From Aquatica leii (taxonomy: Eukaryota > Arthropoda > Insecta > Coleoptera > Lampyridae): a DNA stretch of 64,000 nucleotides. Below the pieces are notes generated by a model that saw only the letters and a list, made by a program, of their open reading frames with translations, was not told the origin of the DNA and did no database searches. The position numbers and the translations under genes were made by a program. Shown here in pieces: positions 12,901 through 26,437 of this stretch; positions within the stretch are counted from its first letter, which is position 1, and every line of letters starts with the position of its first letter. The stretch lies in the NCBI GenBank assembly GCA_035610365.1, contig CM069438.1:35085869-35149868 (forward strand), in the 5' to 3' direction.

Positions 12901-15900
12901 TCCTAAAAAATGATCTAAATCGACAACCTTTGTTTTTAACCAAAGACGTTAATTCATTTATCAATCTTAGGTTTTGCTAACGATTATTACGGTTATGATA
13001 GATTTGTATTTTACTTGAACTTGAAAAATTGATTTTTATACAAACGAATCACGTCGAAAACCAATTGTTTGGTTAAAAAATTGATCAAAACCGACAACTT
13101 TTGTTTTAACCACCAAACACGTCGCGTTTTAAGGTTAAGCTGTTTTTATATCTTAGGTTATGTTATTGTTTTTAAACTTTTGATTTATTTTAATTGTCTC
13201 TAAACTCAGACTTTTTCAGTTTGTAGACTGAAATTGTGATCAACTTAAATTGATTAGAATTCGTATTTTTTAATGACTACCATTTGTTTGGTTAAAAGTG
13301 ATCAAAACTGACAACTTTGTTTTTACCCAAACACGTCGCTTTTTGAGGTTAATACATTTATGAATGAATTTTTACGGTTTTGATTTGTTTGTATTTTAAT
13401 TAAACTTAAAAAAATGATTTGTTTACAAACCGTCGTCTTTGAACGAATCAGTCTACGTTGAAATCTTTTTTTTTAAGTTATTCACTAAAATTGTGATCAA
13501 TTAAAATTGATTAGAATTCGTGTTCATTAATTACAGATTCGGTGGTTAAAAAATTAATAAAGACCGATAACTTTGCTTTTTTATCAAACGCATCGGTTTT
13601 TGAGGTTAACACATTTTTGACTCTTAAGTTTTGTTAATGATTATTCCGATTTTGATATATTTGCATTTTATTTCAACTTTGAAAGTTGATTTTAAAAGAA
13701 ACTGTCGTTTTTAAACAAATCAGCCGACGTTAAAATATCTTTTTGGAAATTGTGATCAATTAAAATTGATTAGAATTCGTGTTCATTTATCGTCAATTCT
13801 TTGGTTAAATAATTGATCGAAACCGACTGCATTGGTTTTTTACTAAACACATTGGTTTTTGAGGTTGATACATTTTTGAATCTTAGGTTTTGATAATGAT
13901 TATTACGGTTTTGGTTTGTTTACATTTTAATTAAACTTAAAAAATTGATTTTTATACTAACCGTTGTCTTTAAACAATTCGGTCTACGTTAAATACTTTT
14001 TTAATTTTTTACTGAATTTGTGATCAGTTAAAATTGATTATATTTCATGAATCTCCATTTGTTTGGTAAAAAAAATTTTAATCTTAGATTTTGTTAATGA
14101 TTATCATGGTTTTGATATACTTCTAGTTTACGTTAACTTAGAAAATTATTTTTTTAAGAAACTGTCGTCTTTGAACGAATCAGTCGACGTTGAAAACTTT
14201 TTTTTTAAATTGTTCACTGAAATTGTGATCAAGTAAAATTGATTAGAATTCGTGTTCATTTACTATCAATTCTTTGGTTAAAAAATTGATCGAAACTGAC
14301 TGCTTTGGTTTTTAGTGTTTTTAAGGTTGATACATTTTTCGATTCTTAGGTTTTGCTAATGATTATTACGGTTTTGATATATTTGTATTATACTTCAACT
14401 TAGAAAATTGGTTTTTAGAGAAACTGGCGTCTTTAAATGAATCAGTTTACGTTAAAAACTTTATTTTTAAATTGTTCACTAAAATTGTGTTCAATAAAAT
14501 TGATTACAAATCGTGTTCATTAATCGCCAATCCTTTGGTTAAAAAATTGATCAAGACCGACAACTTTGGTTTTTTACTAAACACATCGGTTTTTGAGGTT
14601 AATAAATTTTTGAATCGTTGGTTTTGATAATGATTTTTACGGTTATGGTTTATTTATATTTTAATTAAACTTGAAAAATGATTTTTATACAAACCGTCAT
14701 CTTTGAACGAATCAGTCTACGTTGAAAACTTTTTTTCAGTTATTTACTGAAATTGTGATCAATTAAAATTGATAAGAATTCGTGTTCATTAATTACTGAT
14801 TCTGTGGTTAAAGAATTGATCAAGACCGACAACTTTGCTTTTTTATCAAACACGTCGGTTTTTGAGGTTAATAAATTTTTGAATCTTTGGTTTTGATAAT
14901 GATTTTTACGGTTTTGGTTTATTTGTATTTTAATTAAACTTAAAAAATGATTTTTATACAAACCGTCATCTTTGAACGAATCAGTCGACGTTTAAAACTT
15001 TTTTTTTAAATTGTTCACTGAAATTGTGATCAAGTAAAATTGATTAGAATTCGTGTTCATTTATTATCAATTCTTTGGTTAAAAAATTGATCGAAACTGA
15101 CTGCTTTGGTTTTTAGTAAACACATTGGTTTTTGAGGTTGATGCATTTTTAAATCTTAGGTTTTGCTAATGATTACTACGGTTTTGATATATTTGTATTA
15201 TACTTCAACTTAGAAAATTGATTTTTAGAGAAACTGGCGTCTTTAAATGAATCAGTTCACGTTAAAAACTTTATTTTTAAATTGTTCACTAAAATTGTGA
15301 TCAATAAAATTGATTACAAATCGTGTTCATTAATTACTGATTCTGTGGTTAAAAAATTGATCAAGACCGACAACTTTTCTTTGTTATCAAACACATAGGT
15401 TTTTAAGGTTAATACATTTTTGACTCTTAAGTTTTGTTAATGATTATTCCGATTTTGATATATTTGTATTTTACTTCAACTTTAAAAATTGATTTTTAGA
15501 GAAACTGTCGTCTTTAAACAAATCAGCCGATGTTGAAATATTTTTTTGGAAATTGTTCTTTGAAATTGTGATCAAGTAAAATTGATTAGAATTCGTGTTC
15601 ATTTATCACAAATTCTTTGGTTACAAATTTGATCGTAACCGACTGCTTTGGTTTTTTACAAAACACATTGGTTTTTGAGGTTGATACATTTTTGAATCTT
15701 AGGTTTTGCTAATGATTATTACGGTTTTGATATATTTGTATTATACTTCAACTTAGAAAATTGGTTTTTAGAGAAATTGTGGTTTTGAATGAATCAGTGT
15801 ACGTTAAAAACTTTTTTTTTAAATTGTTCACTAAAATTGTGATCAATTAAAATTGATTAGAATTCGTGTTCAGTAATCACCAATTTTTTTATTAAAAAAT

Positions 15901-15905
15901 TGATG

Positions 15906-15946
15906 AAAACCGACAACTTTGGTTTTTTACCAAACACATCGGTTTT
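15906..15946. other. Representative A2 hairpin
   Basis: Outer arms AAAACCGA (15906-15913) and TCGGTTTT (15939-15946) enclose a 4x4 internal loop and inner arms TTTGGT (15918-15923) and ACCAAA (15929-15934) around a TTTTT loop. The outer arms, or a close variant, recur in most A2 monomers; the inner arms are lost in some classes. Confidence 0.65.
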
Positions 15947-16157
15947 TGTTGTTAATACATTTTTGAATCTTTGGTTTTGATAATGATTATTACGGTTTTG
16001 GTTTATTTGTATTTTAATCAAACTTAAAAAATAGATTTTTATGCTAACCGTCGTCTTTAAACGAATCAGTCTACGTTGAAAACTTTTTTTTAAGTTATTC
16101 ACTGAAATTGTGATCAATTAAAATTGATTAGAATTCGTGTTCATTAATTACTGATTC

Positions 16158-16173
16158 TGTGTGTGTGTGTGTG
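16158..16173. repeat. TG microsatellite in one A2 monomer
   Basis: Eight TG dinucleotides expand the sequence CTGTGG found at the same place in other A2 monomers. A local slippage event, useful as a tag for this single monomer. Confidence 0.9.
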
Positions 16174-19100
16174 GTAAAAAATTGATCAAGACCGACAACT
16201 TTGCTTTTTTATCAAACACGTCGGTTTTTGAGGTTTATAACTTTTTGAATCTCTAGTTTTGATAATGATTATTACGGTTTTGGTTTGTTTAGATTTTAAT
16301 TAAACTTGAAAAATTGATTTTTATACAAACCGTTGTCTTTAAACGAATCGGTCTACGTTGAATACTTTTTTTAATTGTTTACTGAATTTGTGATCAGTTA
16401 AAATTGATTAGAATTCGTGTTTGTTAATCACCAATTATTTGGTTAAAAAATTGATCAAAAACGACAACTTTAATTTTTTACCAAACACATCGGTTTTTGA
16501 GGTTAATCTTAGATTTTGTTAATGATTATGATGGTATTGATATATTTCTAGTTTACGATAACTTGGAAAATTAATTTTTTAAGAAACTGTCGTCTTTGAA
16601 CGAATCAGTCGACGTTTAAAACTGTTTTTTTGAAATTGTACACTGAAATTGTGATCAAGTAAAATTGATTAGAATTCGTATTCATTTATTATCAATTCTT
16701 TGGTTAAAAAATTGATCGAAACTGACTGCTTTGGTTTTTAGTAAACACATTGGTTTTTGAGGTTGATGCATTTTTGAATCTTAGGTTTAAAAATGATTAT
16801 TACGGTTTTGATATATTTTTATACTTCAATTTAGAAAATTGATTTTTAGAGAAACTGTCGTCTTTGAATGAATCAGTCTACGTTAAAAACTTTATTTTTA
16901 AATTGTTCACTAAATTTGTGATCAATAAAATTGATTACAAATCGTGTTCATTAATTACTGATTCTGTGGTTAAAAAATTGATCAAGACCGACAACTTTTC
17001 TTTGTTATCAAACACATAGGTTTTTGAGGTTAATACATTTTTGACTGTTAAGTTTTGTTAATGATTATTCCGATTTTGATATACTATTTGTATTTTACTT
17101 CAACTTTGAAAATTGATTTTTAGAGAAACTGTCGTCTTTAAACAAATCAGCCGACGTTGAAATATTTTTTTGCAAATTGTTCATTGAAATTGTGATGAAG
17201 TAAAATTGATTAGAATTTGTGTTTTTTAATGACTACGAGTTCTTTGGTTAAAATTGATCAAAACCGACAACTTTGTTTTTACCCAACCAAACCACGCTTT
17301 TTGAGGTTAATACATTTATGAATCTTTGGTTTTGATAATGATTATTACGGTTTTGGTTTGTTTACATTTTAATTAAACTTAAAAAATTGGTTTGTATACA
17401 AACCGTCGCGTCGTCTTTGAACGAATCAGTCTACGTTGAAAACTTTTTTTTAAGTTCTTTGAAATTGTGATCATTTAAAATTGATTAGAATTTGTGTTCA
17501 TTAATCACCAATTCTGGTTAAAAAATTGATCAAGACCGACAACTTTGCTTTTTTATCAAACACGTCGGTTTTTGAGGTTAATAAATTTTAGAATCTTTGG
17601 TTTTGGTAATAAGTATTACGGTTTTGGCTTATTTGTATTTTAATTAAACTTGAAAAATTGATTTTTATTTTAATTAAACTTAAAAAATTGATTTTTATAC
17701 AAACCGTAGTCTTCGAACGAATCAGTCTACATTGAAAACTTTTTTTAATTTTTTACTGAATTTGTGATCAGTTAAAATTGATTATATTTCATAAATTTCC
17801 ATTTGGTTAAAAAATTGATCAAAAACGACAACTTTAATTTTTTACCAAACACATCGGTTTTTGAGGTTAATCTTAGATTTTGTTAATGATTATGATGGTA
17901 TTGATATATTTCTAGTTTACGTTAACTTGGAAAATTAATTTTTTAAGAAACTGTCGTCTTTGAACGAATCAGTCGACGTTTAAAACTTTTTATTTGAAAT
18001 TGTGATCAAGTAAAATTGATTAGAATTCGTGTTCATTTATTATCAATTCTTTGGTTAAAAAATTGATCGAAACTGACTGCTTTGGTTTTTAGTAAACACA
18101 TTGGTTTGATGCATTTTTGAATTTTAGGTTTTGCTAATGATTATTATGGTTTTGATATATTTTTATACTTCAATTTAGAAAATTGATTTTTAGAGAAACT
18201 GTCGTTTTTGAATGAATCAGTCTACGTTAAAACCTTAATTTTTAAATTGTTCACTAAAATTGTGATCAATAAAATTGATTACAAATCGTGTTCATTAATT
18301 ACTGATTCTGTGGTTAAAAAATTGATCAAGACCGACAACTTTTCTTTGTTATCAAACAAATCGGTTTTTGAGATTAATAGATTTTTGATTCTTAAGTTAA
18401 GTTAATGATTATTACGGTTTTGATATACTTGTAGTTTACTTCGACTTAGAAAATTGATTTTTAGAGAAACTGTCGTCTTTAAACGAATCAGTCGACTTTG
18501 AAATCTTTTTTTGGAAATTGTTCTTTGAAATTGTGATCATTTAAAATTGATTAGAATTCGTGTTTGTTAATCACCAATTCTTTGGTTAAAAAATTGATCA
18601 AAAACGACAACTTTAATTTTTTACCAAACACATCGGTTTTTGAGGTTAATTTTAGGTTTTGTTATTGATCATTACGGTTTTGATATACTTGTAGTTTACT
18701 TCGACTTAGAAAATTGATTTTTAGAGAAACTGTCGTCTTTAAACGAATCAGTCGACGTTGAAAACTTTTTTTAATTATTCACTGAAATTGTGATAATTTA
18801 AAATTGATTAGAATTCGTGTTTATTAATTACTGATTCTGTGGTTAAAAAATTGATCAAGGCCGACAACTTTGCTTTTTTATCAAACACATCGGTTTTTGA
18901 GGTTAATAGATTTTTGATTCCTAAGTTTTGTTAATGATTATTCCGATTTTGATACATTTGTATTTCACTTCAACTTAGAAAATTGATTTTTAGAGAAACT
19001 GTCGTCTTTGAACGAATCAGTCGACGTTGAAAACTTTTTCTAATTATTCACTGAAATTGTGATCAGTTAAAATTAATTAGAATTCGTGTTCATTAATCAC

Positions 19101-20069
19101 CAATTCTTTGGTTATAAAATTGATCAAAAACGACAACTTTAGTTTTTTACCAAACACATCGGTTTTTGAGGTTAATTTTAGGTTTTGTTATTGATTATTA
19201 CAGTTTTGATATACTTGTAGTTTACTTCGACTTAGAAAATTGATTTTTAGAGAAACTGTCGTCTTTGAACGAATCAGTCGAAGTTGATTTTAAATTGTTC
19301 ACTGAAATTGTGATCAATTAAAATTAATTAAAATTCGTATAAATCAATTACCAATGGTTTGGTTAAAAATTGATCAAAACCGATAACTTTGATTTTGATA
19401 TGTTTCTATTTTACTTCAACTTAGAAAATTGATTTTTAGACTTGCCGTCTTTAAACGAATCAGTCTACGATGTAAAGTTTTTTCTGAGATTGTGGACAGA
19501 AATTTCTGATGAACGAAAACTAATTAAAATTCGTGTTTGTTATTTACCGATTATTTGGTTAAAACAATGATTAATACCGATTGATTTTGTTTTAAATGAT
19601 TTTCATGTTTTTTATAGATTTGTATTCTACTTTAAACTTAGAAGATGGATTTTTGAAGAAACTATCGTCTTTTGTGGACTAAAATTTATTAGAATTCGTG
19701 ATCATTATTCACTGATTCGTTGGTTAAAAATTGACCAAAACCAACAACTTTGGTTTTTAATTAAACACGTCGTTTTTTGAGGTTAAATATATTTTGAAAC
19801 ATTATGATTTGCTAATGATTATTACAATTTTGATATACGAGAATTTGTGTTTCAATTGAACTTAAAAAATTCATTTTTTGAGAAACTGTCGTCTTTCTGA
19901 AATAGTAATCAACCAAAATTGATTAAAATTCGTTTAACCGCTAATGCTTTAAAAAAATTGATTGAACTGATAGATTTTATTTTGACCAAACATTTAGCTA
20001 TTTGAGCATTCTTAAATCTTAAGTTTTGCTAATGATTTTCACGGTTATTGTATATTTTTATTGTATCTC

Positions 20070-21990
20070 AAATTGATCAAGGGTTTGGCTAAAAACAAAG
20101 CTTGTTGATTTTAACCAAAAAATAGATTACAACAGTTATTTTAATTAACTTTAGTTCATTGGAATTTCGGATTTTAATCTCAAAAAAAGTTTACATCGTA
20201 AACTGATCAGTTTAAGGACGAAAGCTTTCCTAACCGACTAATCAGTCTACGTTGTGTGGTCCGGAAATCCAATCAACTAAAATTAATTATAGTAGGTGTT
20301 GAATAATCCAATTATTTGGTAAAATAAAAGAACACGTCGGGTTTAGAATGTAATCGCTTTTAATTTAAGGTTTTGCTAATGATTGTTTCAGTTTCTTCTA
20401 ATTACACAGAAATTCCTAAGGAAGCTTTTGTTTTTAAACTAATCATCTTGCGATGTCAAATTTGTTTTTTGGTTTTATTTAAATATTTTTTTATTAAAAT
20501 AAATTTAACAAACTTATACGTTACAAAAAAAAATAAAATGTTTGAAGTTTTAGTTCCATTTATTCGCTGTTACAATGTAGAGATTTTAATTGTAGGTTAA
20601 ATGACTTGCAAATTTTAAACAAATTTGTGTCTAAGAACGATTAGCCTACTTGTAAAAGGTCGCTTTTTTTTAAGACTATGGTTTTAAAAGTTTTAATCGA
20701 GTACAATTTTTTTTTCTCAACATTTAAATTTCTTGTTTTTAATCACAAGTCGTAAATTTGAAAAAATTGTTTTAAAAAAATAATTTTGAGGTTACAGTTT
20801 CCTGCCATAAAATGACAGATTATGATGTTCTGTTTCTTCGGCAACTGCGATAAATTTTTCTGTAACGACTATTTGATGAATAATCGTGTTAATACAGAGT
20901 GTTGAAAAGATGTTGGCGTTAACCCAGTTTTCTACATTAGTTGAAATTAAACGTTAAACGAACGCTCGCCGTATGTTTGTTTCTAAATCGGAGCTGAACT
21001 AATATAAAGGGTTAAAGCTTGTAGTTAAAACGTTAGTTTGCCATTAAAATAAAAAGAATTTGAAACAGTAAAAAGTCAAATCCGTAATTACAAAAATGAA
21101 TCAGCTTTTATTAAACAGGTTTCAGTATGTTTCCTCCCAGCTCAATTTTTTTCTCTTTATCTATATGTTGTACGTTATAAACGATTTTACTCTCTTTTTT
21201 TCGTAGTCCTCGACTGCGACTGTCTGTAAACCTACTTTAATATAGACAAGTTATTAGTTGGAAATGGCTCGAAGCGCTTTTTGGTCCGGCAAGTTTGGTC
21301 GTCCCTCTCGCTTTCTCTTTTATTTTTCTCTTTTATAAATGTTCTACATCATCCATCGTGAAAATAATAAAAATTGATAGATCGTATCCTCGTTTATTGG
21401 ACGACGAACACTTTGATCATCAATCATATTTTTGATGCCTTATTCAAAGTTTACAGCGTATTAACTTCAGCTTAGCGTTTTGTTTGTTTTAACCTCTGAA
21501 CGCTCAATTTTTTTCTAACAATAAATGTTATTTATGTGGACCGTTGCTTATAATTCACACGCCTGGTTTTATAACCCAGAAGCCTGCGTTGTTTCTTTTA
21601 GTAGAATCGATAACAATAAGCAGTCACTGACATTTAGCCAACTAAGATGTTATAACATTTTTTAAATGTAAAATTATCAGTTCGCTTAAAGTAATTTTGT
21701 TGGCATTCGAATTGTTTAATTGATACTAATGAGGAGGCTTCCTGATTTAGATCGTGTCAATGTGACTATAAATAAGAAATCCGAAGTAGCTAACCTACTC
21801 CTTATTAGTTCTTATTTTGGTGATGACTGTGATCAGTATCAGTATTTTAAGAGTAAGTGACTATTTTCCTATATAGAGAAATTTGTGGTAGAAACATAAG
21901 CTTTGGTAGAAACGGCTGGATTTGATTTGAGAGGATCGACAGTCTCTCAGTCAATAAATACAGAAGGAGTAGTATCAGCTTTAAATCAGA
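20070..21990. other. Non-array DNA between A2 and A3
   Basis: The left part to about 20.6 kb shows decayed A2 traces. The rest is AT-rich, with pyrimidine runs near 21150-21340 but no long open frame. The only segment with an exon-like appearance is the short frame at 21729-21852, listed separately. Confidence 0.45.
21729..21852 (+). CDS. Possible first exon (43-codon open frame)
   Basis: An ATG at 21729, preceded in frame by a TAA four codons upstream, opens a frame of 43 codons before a TGA at 21858-21860. Just before that stop lies a consensus 5' splice site, A|GTAAGTGAC, with the last exon base at 21852 (phase 1). The predicted peptide begins MRRLPDLDRV and ends near YFGDDCDQYQYFK; its composition is less biased than that of surrounding AT-rich frames. 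I recognise no family. It cannot splice directly to the 63,947 micro-exon, because that phase would meet a TGA. A short chance frame next to a chance GTAAGT remains quite possible. Confidence 0.2.
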
Positions 21991-24900
21991 CTAGAAGACA
22001 CTGACTAACACAGATGTTAAAGTTTGAGCTGCGATTGAAAAGTGTTTGTGGATAAAGTCTCAGTGTGATATTGACGTGATTTAATAAAAAAGGGAAACAT
22101 GAACTTGATGTTATGTTCTAGACATTATGAACTCAATTTGTTACGTAAATGATGTGACACAAACCAATGAAATATTTTCGTTGGTATCAGAGTTCTTCAA
22201 TTCTTGAGTCGTCGACCTATATAAAGAAATCTATAGAAGCAGAAAGATTGTTAGAGAAAGTGATGCCAACTATATGATACTGGAAACCAGTAACATAAAA
22301 ACAGATCCGTTACTGTTTATACCGTGTTTTGACGGAACTGTACTCGGTGGTAAAAGTTTTACAAAATTGTCAGTTTTCCTCCTATGGGTTACGATAGAAC
22401 ATTAGATAGTGCTACATGATGTATTTCCGATGACTTTTATATTTGTAACGATGACTCAGTGGTGGCAGCTCAGCGGTGATTCTGTCGTCATTTCAACGTC
22501 GATGTCAGTCGGAACAGAGCAATTACATATCGTAAAATCATCTGGAAGTAGTGACATTAATCTTCACATTTTCTAGAAAAAAACATTCGGAGAAACCGCC
22601 AGTCATCAAACATCTTTGTCAGTACAAAGTTTTTATAGAGCACTATGAACTCTGCTGATTTGTACGTAGAGGCTGTGACACGAAACCAAAGAAAACTTTC
22701 GATGATATGAGGGTCCTTCAACCATCGAGTTTTTGACCTACATAAAGAAGGTCTCCAGAAGCCGACAGAAAATTATAGAAAGTGATACCAACTATCTGAT
22801 ACTGAAACTTCTAAAAGCCATAAACATATAAAAGATCCTCTTATGGACTGTACCTAGTTCTAACGGAACTGTACTCGGTGGTGAAAGTCGTACATAACTG
22901 CCAGTTTTCCTCCTATGGGTTACGATGGTACTTTAGATAGTGCTACCTGATATATTTGCGTATGACTTTTATATTTGTAAAGATGACTCAGTGGTGGCAG
23001 TTCAGCGGTGATTCTGTCGTCATTTCAACGTCGATGTCAGTCGGAATAGAGCAATTAGATATCGTAAAATCATCTGGAAGTAGTGACATTAATCTTCACA
23101 TTTTCTAGAAAAAAACATTCGGAGAAACCGCCAGTCATCAAACATCTTTGTCAGTACAAAGTTTTTATAGAGCACTATGAACTCTGCTGATTTGTACGTA
23201 GAGGCTGTGACACGAAACCAAAGAAAACTTTCGATGATATGAGGGTCCTTCAACCATCGAGTTTTTGACCTACATAAAGAAGGTCTCCAGAAGCCGACAG
23301 AAAATTATAGAAAGTGATACCAACTATCTGATACTGAAACTTCTAAAAGCCATAAACATATAAAAGATCCTCTTATGGACTGTACCTAGTTCTAACGGAA
23401 CTGTACTCGGTGGTGAAAGTCGTACATAACTGCCAGTTTTCCTCCTATGGGTTACGATGGAACTTTAGATAGTGCTACCTGATATATTTGCATATGACTT
23501 TTATATTTGTAAAGATGACTCAGTGGTGGCAGTTCAGCGGTGATTCTGTCGTCATTTCAACGTCGATGTCAGTTGGAATAGAGCAATTCTACATCCTAAA
23601 ACCATCTAAAAGTAGTTTTGAAAATTTTAATCTGCACATTTTCTAAAAAAAACATTTAGAGAAACCGTCAGTCATCAAACATCTTTGTTAGTACAAAGTT
23701 TTTATAGAGCATTATGAACTCTGCTGATTTGTACGTAGAGGCTGTGACACGAAACCAAAAAAAACTTTCGATGGTATGAGGGTCCTTCAACCATCGAGTT
23801 TTTGACCTACATAAAGAAGGTCTCTAGAAGTCGAAGGGAAGTTCTAGAAAGTGATACTAACTATCTGATACTGAAACTTCTGAAAGCCATAAACATAGGA
23901 AAGATCCTCTTATGGACTATGCCTAGTTCTAACGGAACTGTACTCGGTGGTGAAAGTCGTACATAATTGCCAGTTTTCTTCCTGTGGGTTATAATGGAAC
24001 TTTAGATAGTGCTACATGATGTATTTGCGTATGACTTTTATATTTGTAACGATGACTCAGTGGTGGCAGCTCAGCGGTGATTCTGTCGTCATTTCAACGT
24101 CGATGTCAGTTGGAATAGAGCAATTACATATGGTAAAACCATCTAGAAGTAGTTTTGACAATTTTAATCTACATATTTTCTAAAAAAACATTTAGAAAAA
24201 CCGTCAGTCATCAAACATCTTTATTAATACAAACTTTTGTAGAGCATTATGAACTCTGCTGATTTGTACGTAGAGATTGTGACACGAAACCAATAAAATA
24301 CTTTCGATGGTATGACGGTCCTTTAACCATCGAGTTTTTGACCTACATAAAGAAAGTCTCTAGAAGCCAAAGGAAAGTTCCAGAAAGTGATACTAACTAT
24401 CTGATACTGAAACTTCTGAAAGCCATAAACATAGGAAAGATCCTCTTATGGACTATGCCTAGTTCTAACGGAACTGTAGTCGATGGTGAAAGTCGTACAT
24501 AATTGCCAGTTTTCCTCCTATGGGTTACGATGGAACTTTAGATAGTGCTACATGATGTATTTCCGATGATTTTTATATTTCTAACGATGACTCAGTGGTG
24601 GCCACTCAGCGGTGATTCTGTCGTCATTTCAACGTCGATGTCAGTCGGAATAGAGCAATTACATATTGTAAAACCATCTAGAAGTAGTTTTGACAATTTT
24701 AATCTACATATTTTCTAAAAAAACATTTAGAAAAACCGTCAGTCATCAAACATCTTTATTAATACAAACTTTTGTAGAGCATTATGAACTCTGCTGATTT
24801 GTACGTCAAGACTGTGACACGAAACCAAAAGAAACTTTCGATGGTATGAGGGTCCTTCAACCATCGAGTTTATGACCTACATAAAGAAGGTCTCTAGAAG

Positions 24901-25054
24901 CCGAATATAGAAAGTAATACCAACTATATGATACTGAAACTTTTGGAAGCCATAAACATAGGAAAGATCCTCTTATGTACTATACCTAGTTCTGACGGAA
25001 CTGTACTCGGTGGTGAAAGTCGTACATAATTGCCAGTTTTCCTCCTATGGGTTA

Positions 25055-25476
25055 GAACTGCAGTGTACCAAATTCTATAAGAAATTGTATTACGTAAGTA
25101 TTTGTATTACTTGAATCAAGCCATAAGCTTTATTTTTAATGTATGTTCAGCGACACTAAATATGTTAAGCTCTCAGCTGTTTTTGCATCACTAAGATCAT
25201 TAAGTAATCTTTTACTTCTAGTCGAGTACATTATACAGCCTTCAGCTAGTTTCGCATTTGAATTGTGTACGTTGACTGTAACCGATCAAGTATCCTTAAC
25301 TTTTAAACGTAGTCAAAGCCAACGTTTGGCAAAAGCCGGTCGATGAATGTAAGCTTACACTTTTCGCATTAGTGGTAGCATGATTACTGGCTACTTACGC
25401 TAAGGAACTTTAGGTCTGGGGTAAATTTTTAAGTAAGTTAAACATTCATGTCATATTTTTAATAACTGCTTAATAA
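25055..25476. mobile_element. 422-bp inserted element, copy 1
   Basis: This segment splits an A3 monomer exactly at CTCCTATGGGTTA, which is present on both sides (25042-25054 and 25477-25489). That is a 13-bp target-site duplication, in the range produced by LINE/SINE retroposition. The element begins GAACTGCAGTGTACC, ends ACTGCTTAATAA, and contains the palindrome GTAAGCTTAC. It has no long terminal inverted repeats and no coding capacity beyond a chance 67-codon frame. A tRNA-derived head (A and B boxes) was looked for and not found, so the class is open; a short non-autonomous retroposon fits best. Confidence 0.75.
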
Positions 25477-26015
25477 CTCCTATGGGTTACGATGGAACTT
25501 TAGATAGTGCTACATGATATATTTGCGTATGACTTTTATATTTGTAAAGATGACTCAGTGGTGGCAGCTCAGCGGTGATTCTGTCGTCATTTCAACGTCG
25601 ATGTCAGTCGGAATAGAGCAATTACATATCGTAAAACCATCAAGAAGTAGTTTTGACAATTTTAATCTGCATATTTTCTAAAAAAACATTTAGAGAAACC
25701 GTCAGTCACCAAACATCTTTATTAGTACAAAGTTTTTATAGAGCATTATGAATTCTGCTGATTTGTATGTAGAGCTTGTGACGCGAAACCAATAAAATAC
25801 TTTCGATGGTATGACGGTCCTTCAACCATCGAGTTTTTGACCTACATAAAGGTCTCTAGAAGCCGAAAGAAAGGTATAGAAAGTGATACCAACTATTTGA
25901 TACTGAAACTTCTGGAACATAGGAAAGATCCTTTTATGGACTAGACTTAATTCTAACGGAACTGTACTCAGTGGTGAAAGTCGTACATAATTGCCAGTTT
26001 TCTTCCTATGGGTTA

Positions 26016-26437
26016 GAACTGCAGTGTACCAAATTCTATAAGAAATTGTATTACGTAAGTATTTGTATTACTTGAATCAAGCCATAAGCTTTATTTTTAA
26101 TGTATGTTCAGCGACACTAAATATGTTAAGCTCTCAGCTGTTTTTGCATCACTAAGATCATTAAGTAATCTTTTACTTCTAGTCGAGTACATTATACAGC
26201 CTTCAGCTAGTTTCGCATTTGAATTGTGTACGTTGACTGTAACCGATCAAGTATCCTTAACTTTTAAACGTAGTCAAAGCCAACGTTTGGCAAAAGCCGG
26301 TCGATGAATGTAAGCTTACACTTTTCGCATTAGTGGTAGCATGATTACTGGCTACTTACGCTAAGGAACTTTAGGTCTGGGGTAAATTTTTAAGTAAGTT
26401 AAACATTCATGTCATATTTTTAATAACTGCTTAATAA
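26016..26437. mobile_element. 422-bp inserted element, copy 2 (961-bp composite duplicate)
   Basis: Apparently identical to copy 1 at an offset of exactly 961 bp, and in the same position of the A3 monomer. The right flanking CTCCTATGGGTTA is at 26438-26450, while the left flank reads CTTCCTATGGGTTA with one change. Same site and same offset mean this copy arose by tandem duplication of the composite monomer (about 533 + 422 bp plus the target duplication), not by a second insertion. Confidence 0.8.

Larger units (their letters stand above)
12900..20070. repeat. A2: ~265-270-bp EcoRI-type satellite
   Basis: About 26 head-to-tail monomers. A consensus landmark GATTAGAATTCGTGTTCAT recurs near 13510, 13770, 14237, 15042, 15583, 15856, 16126, 16405, 16669 and onwards, so most monomers carry an EcoRI site. 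Other landmarks are TCGGTTTTTGAGGTTAATA, GAACGAATCAGTCGACGTT and GAGAAACTGTCGTCTTT. At least three monomer classes can be told apart at the segment after the EcoRI site (CTGATTCTGTGG, TCAATTCTTTGG with TCGAAACTGACTGC, and CCAATTCTTTGG with AAAAACGACAACTTTAA). Monomers near both ends are more diverged than central ones, and decayed traces continue to about 20.6 kb. The plus strand is strongly T-rich. Open frames here are short and accidental. Confidence 0.9.

Noticed and set aside
14740-18405. Open frames inside A2 on both strands
   Set aside because: They occur in only some monomers, are broken by indels in neighbours, and vary in start and end; consistent with chance in a T-rich satellite.
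20373-20600. 75-codon plus-strand open frame
   Set aside because: AT-rich hydrophobic composition, no family signature, no splice or start-context support; it overlaps decayed A2 sequence.
21150-21230. Strong pyrimidine tract followed by TTCGTAG, as if a 3' splice site
   Set aside because: The following 19 nt before a GTAAAC would be a very small exon with a weak donor and no in-frame partner; not distinguishable from chance.
25143-26307. Two identical 67-codon plus-strand open frames
   Set aside because: They lie inside the duplicated 422-bp element, are identical because the composite monomer was duplicated, and the third, diverged copy at 30.5 kb does not preserve the frame.
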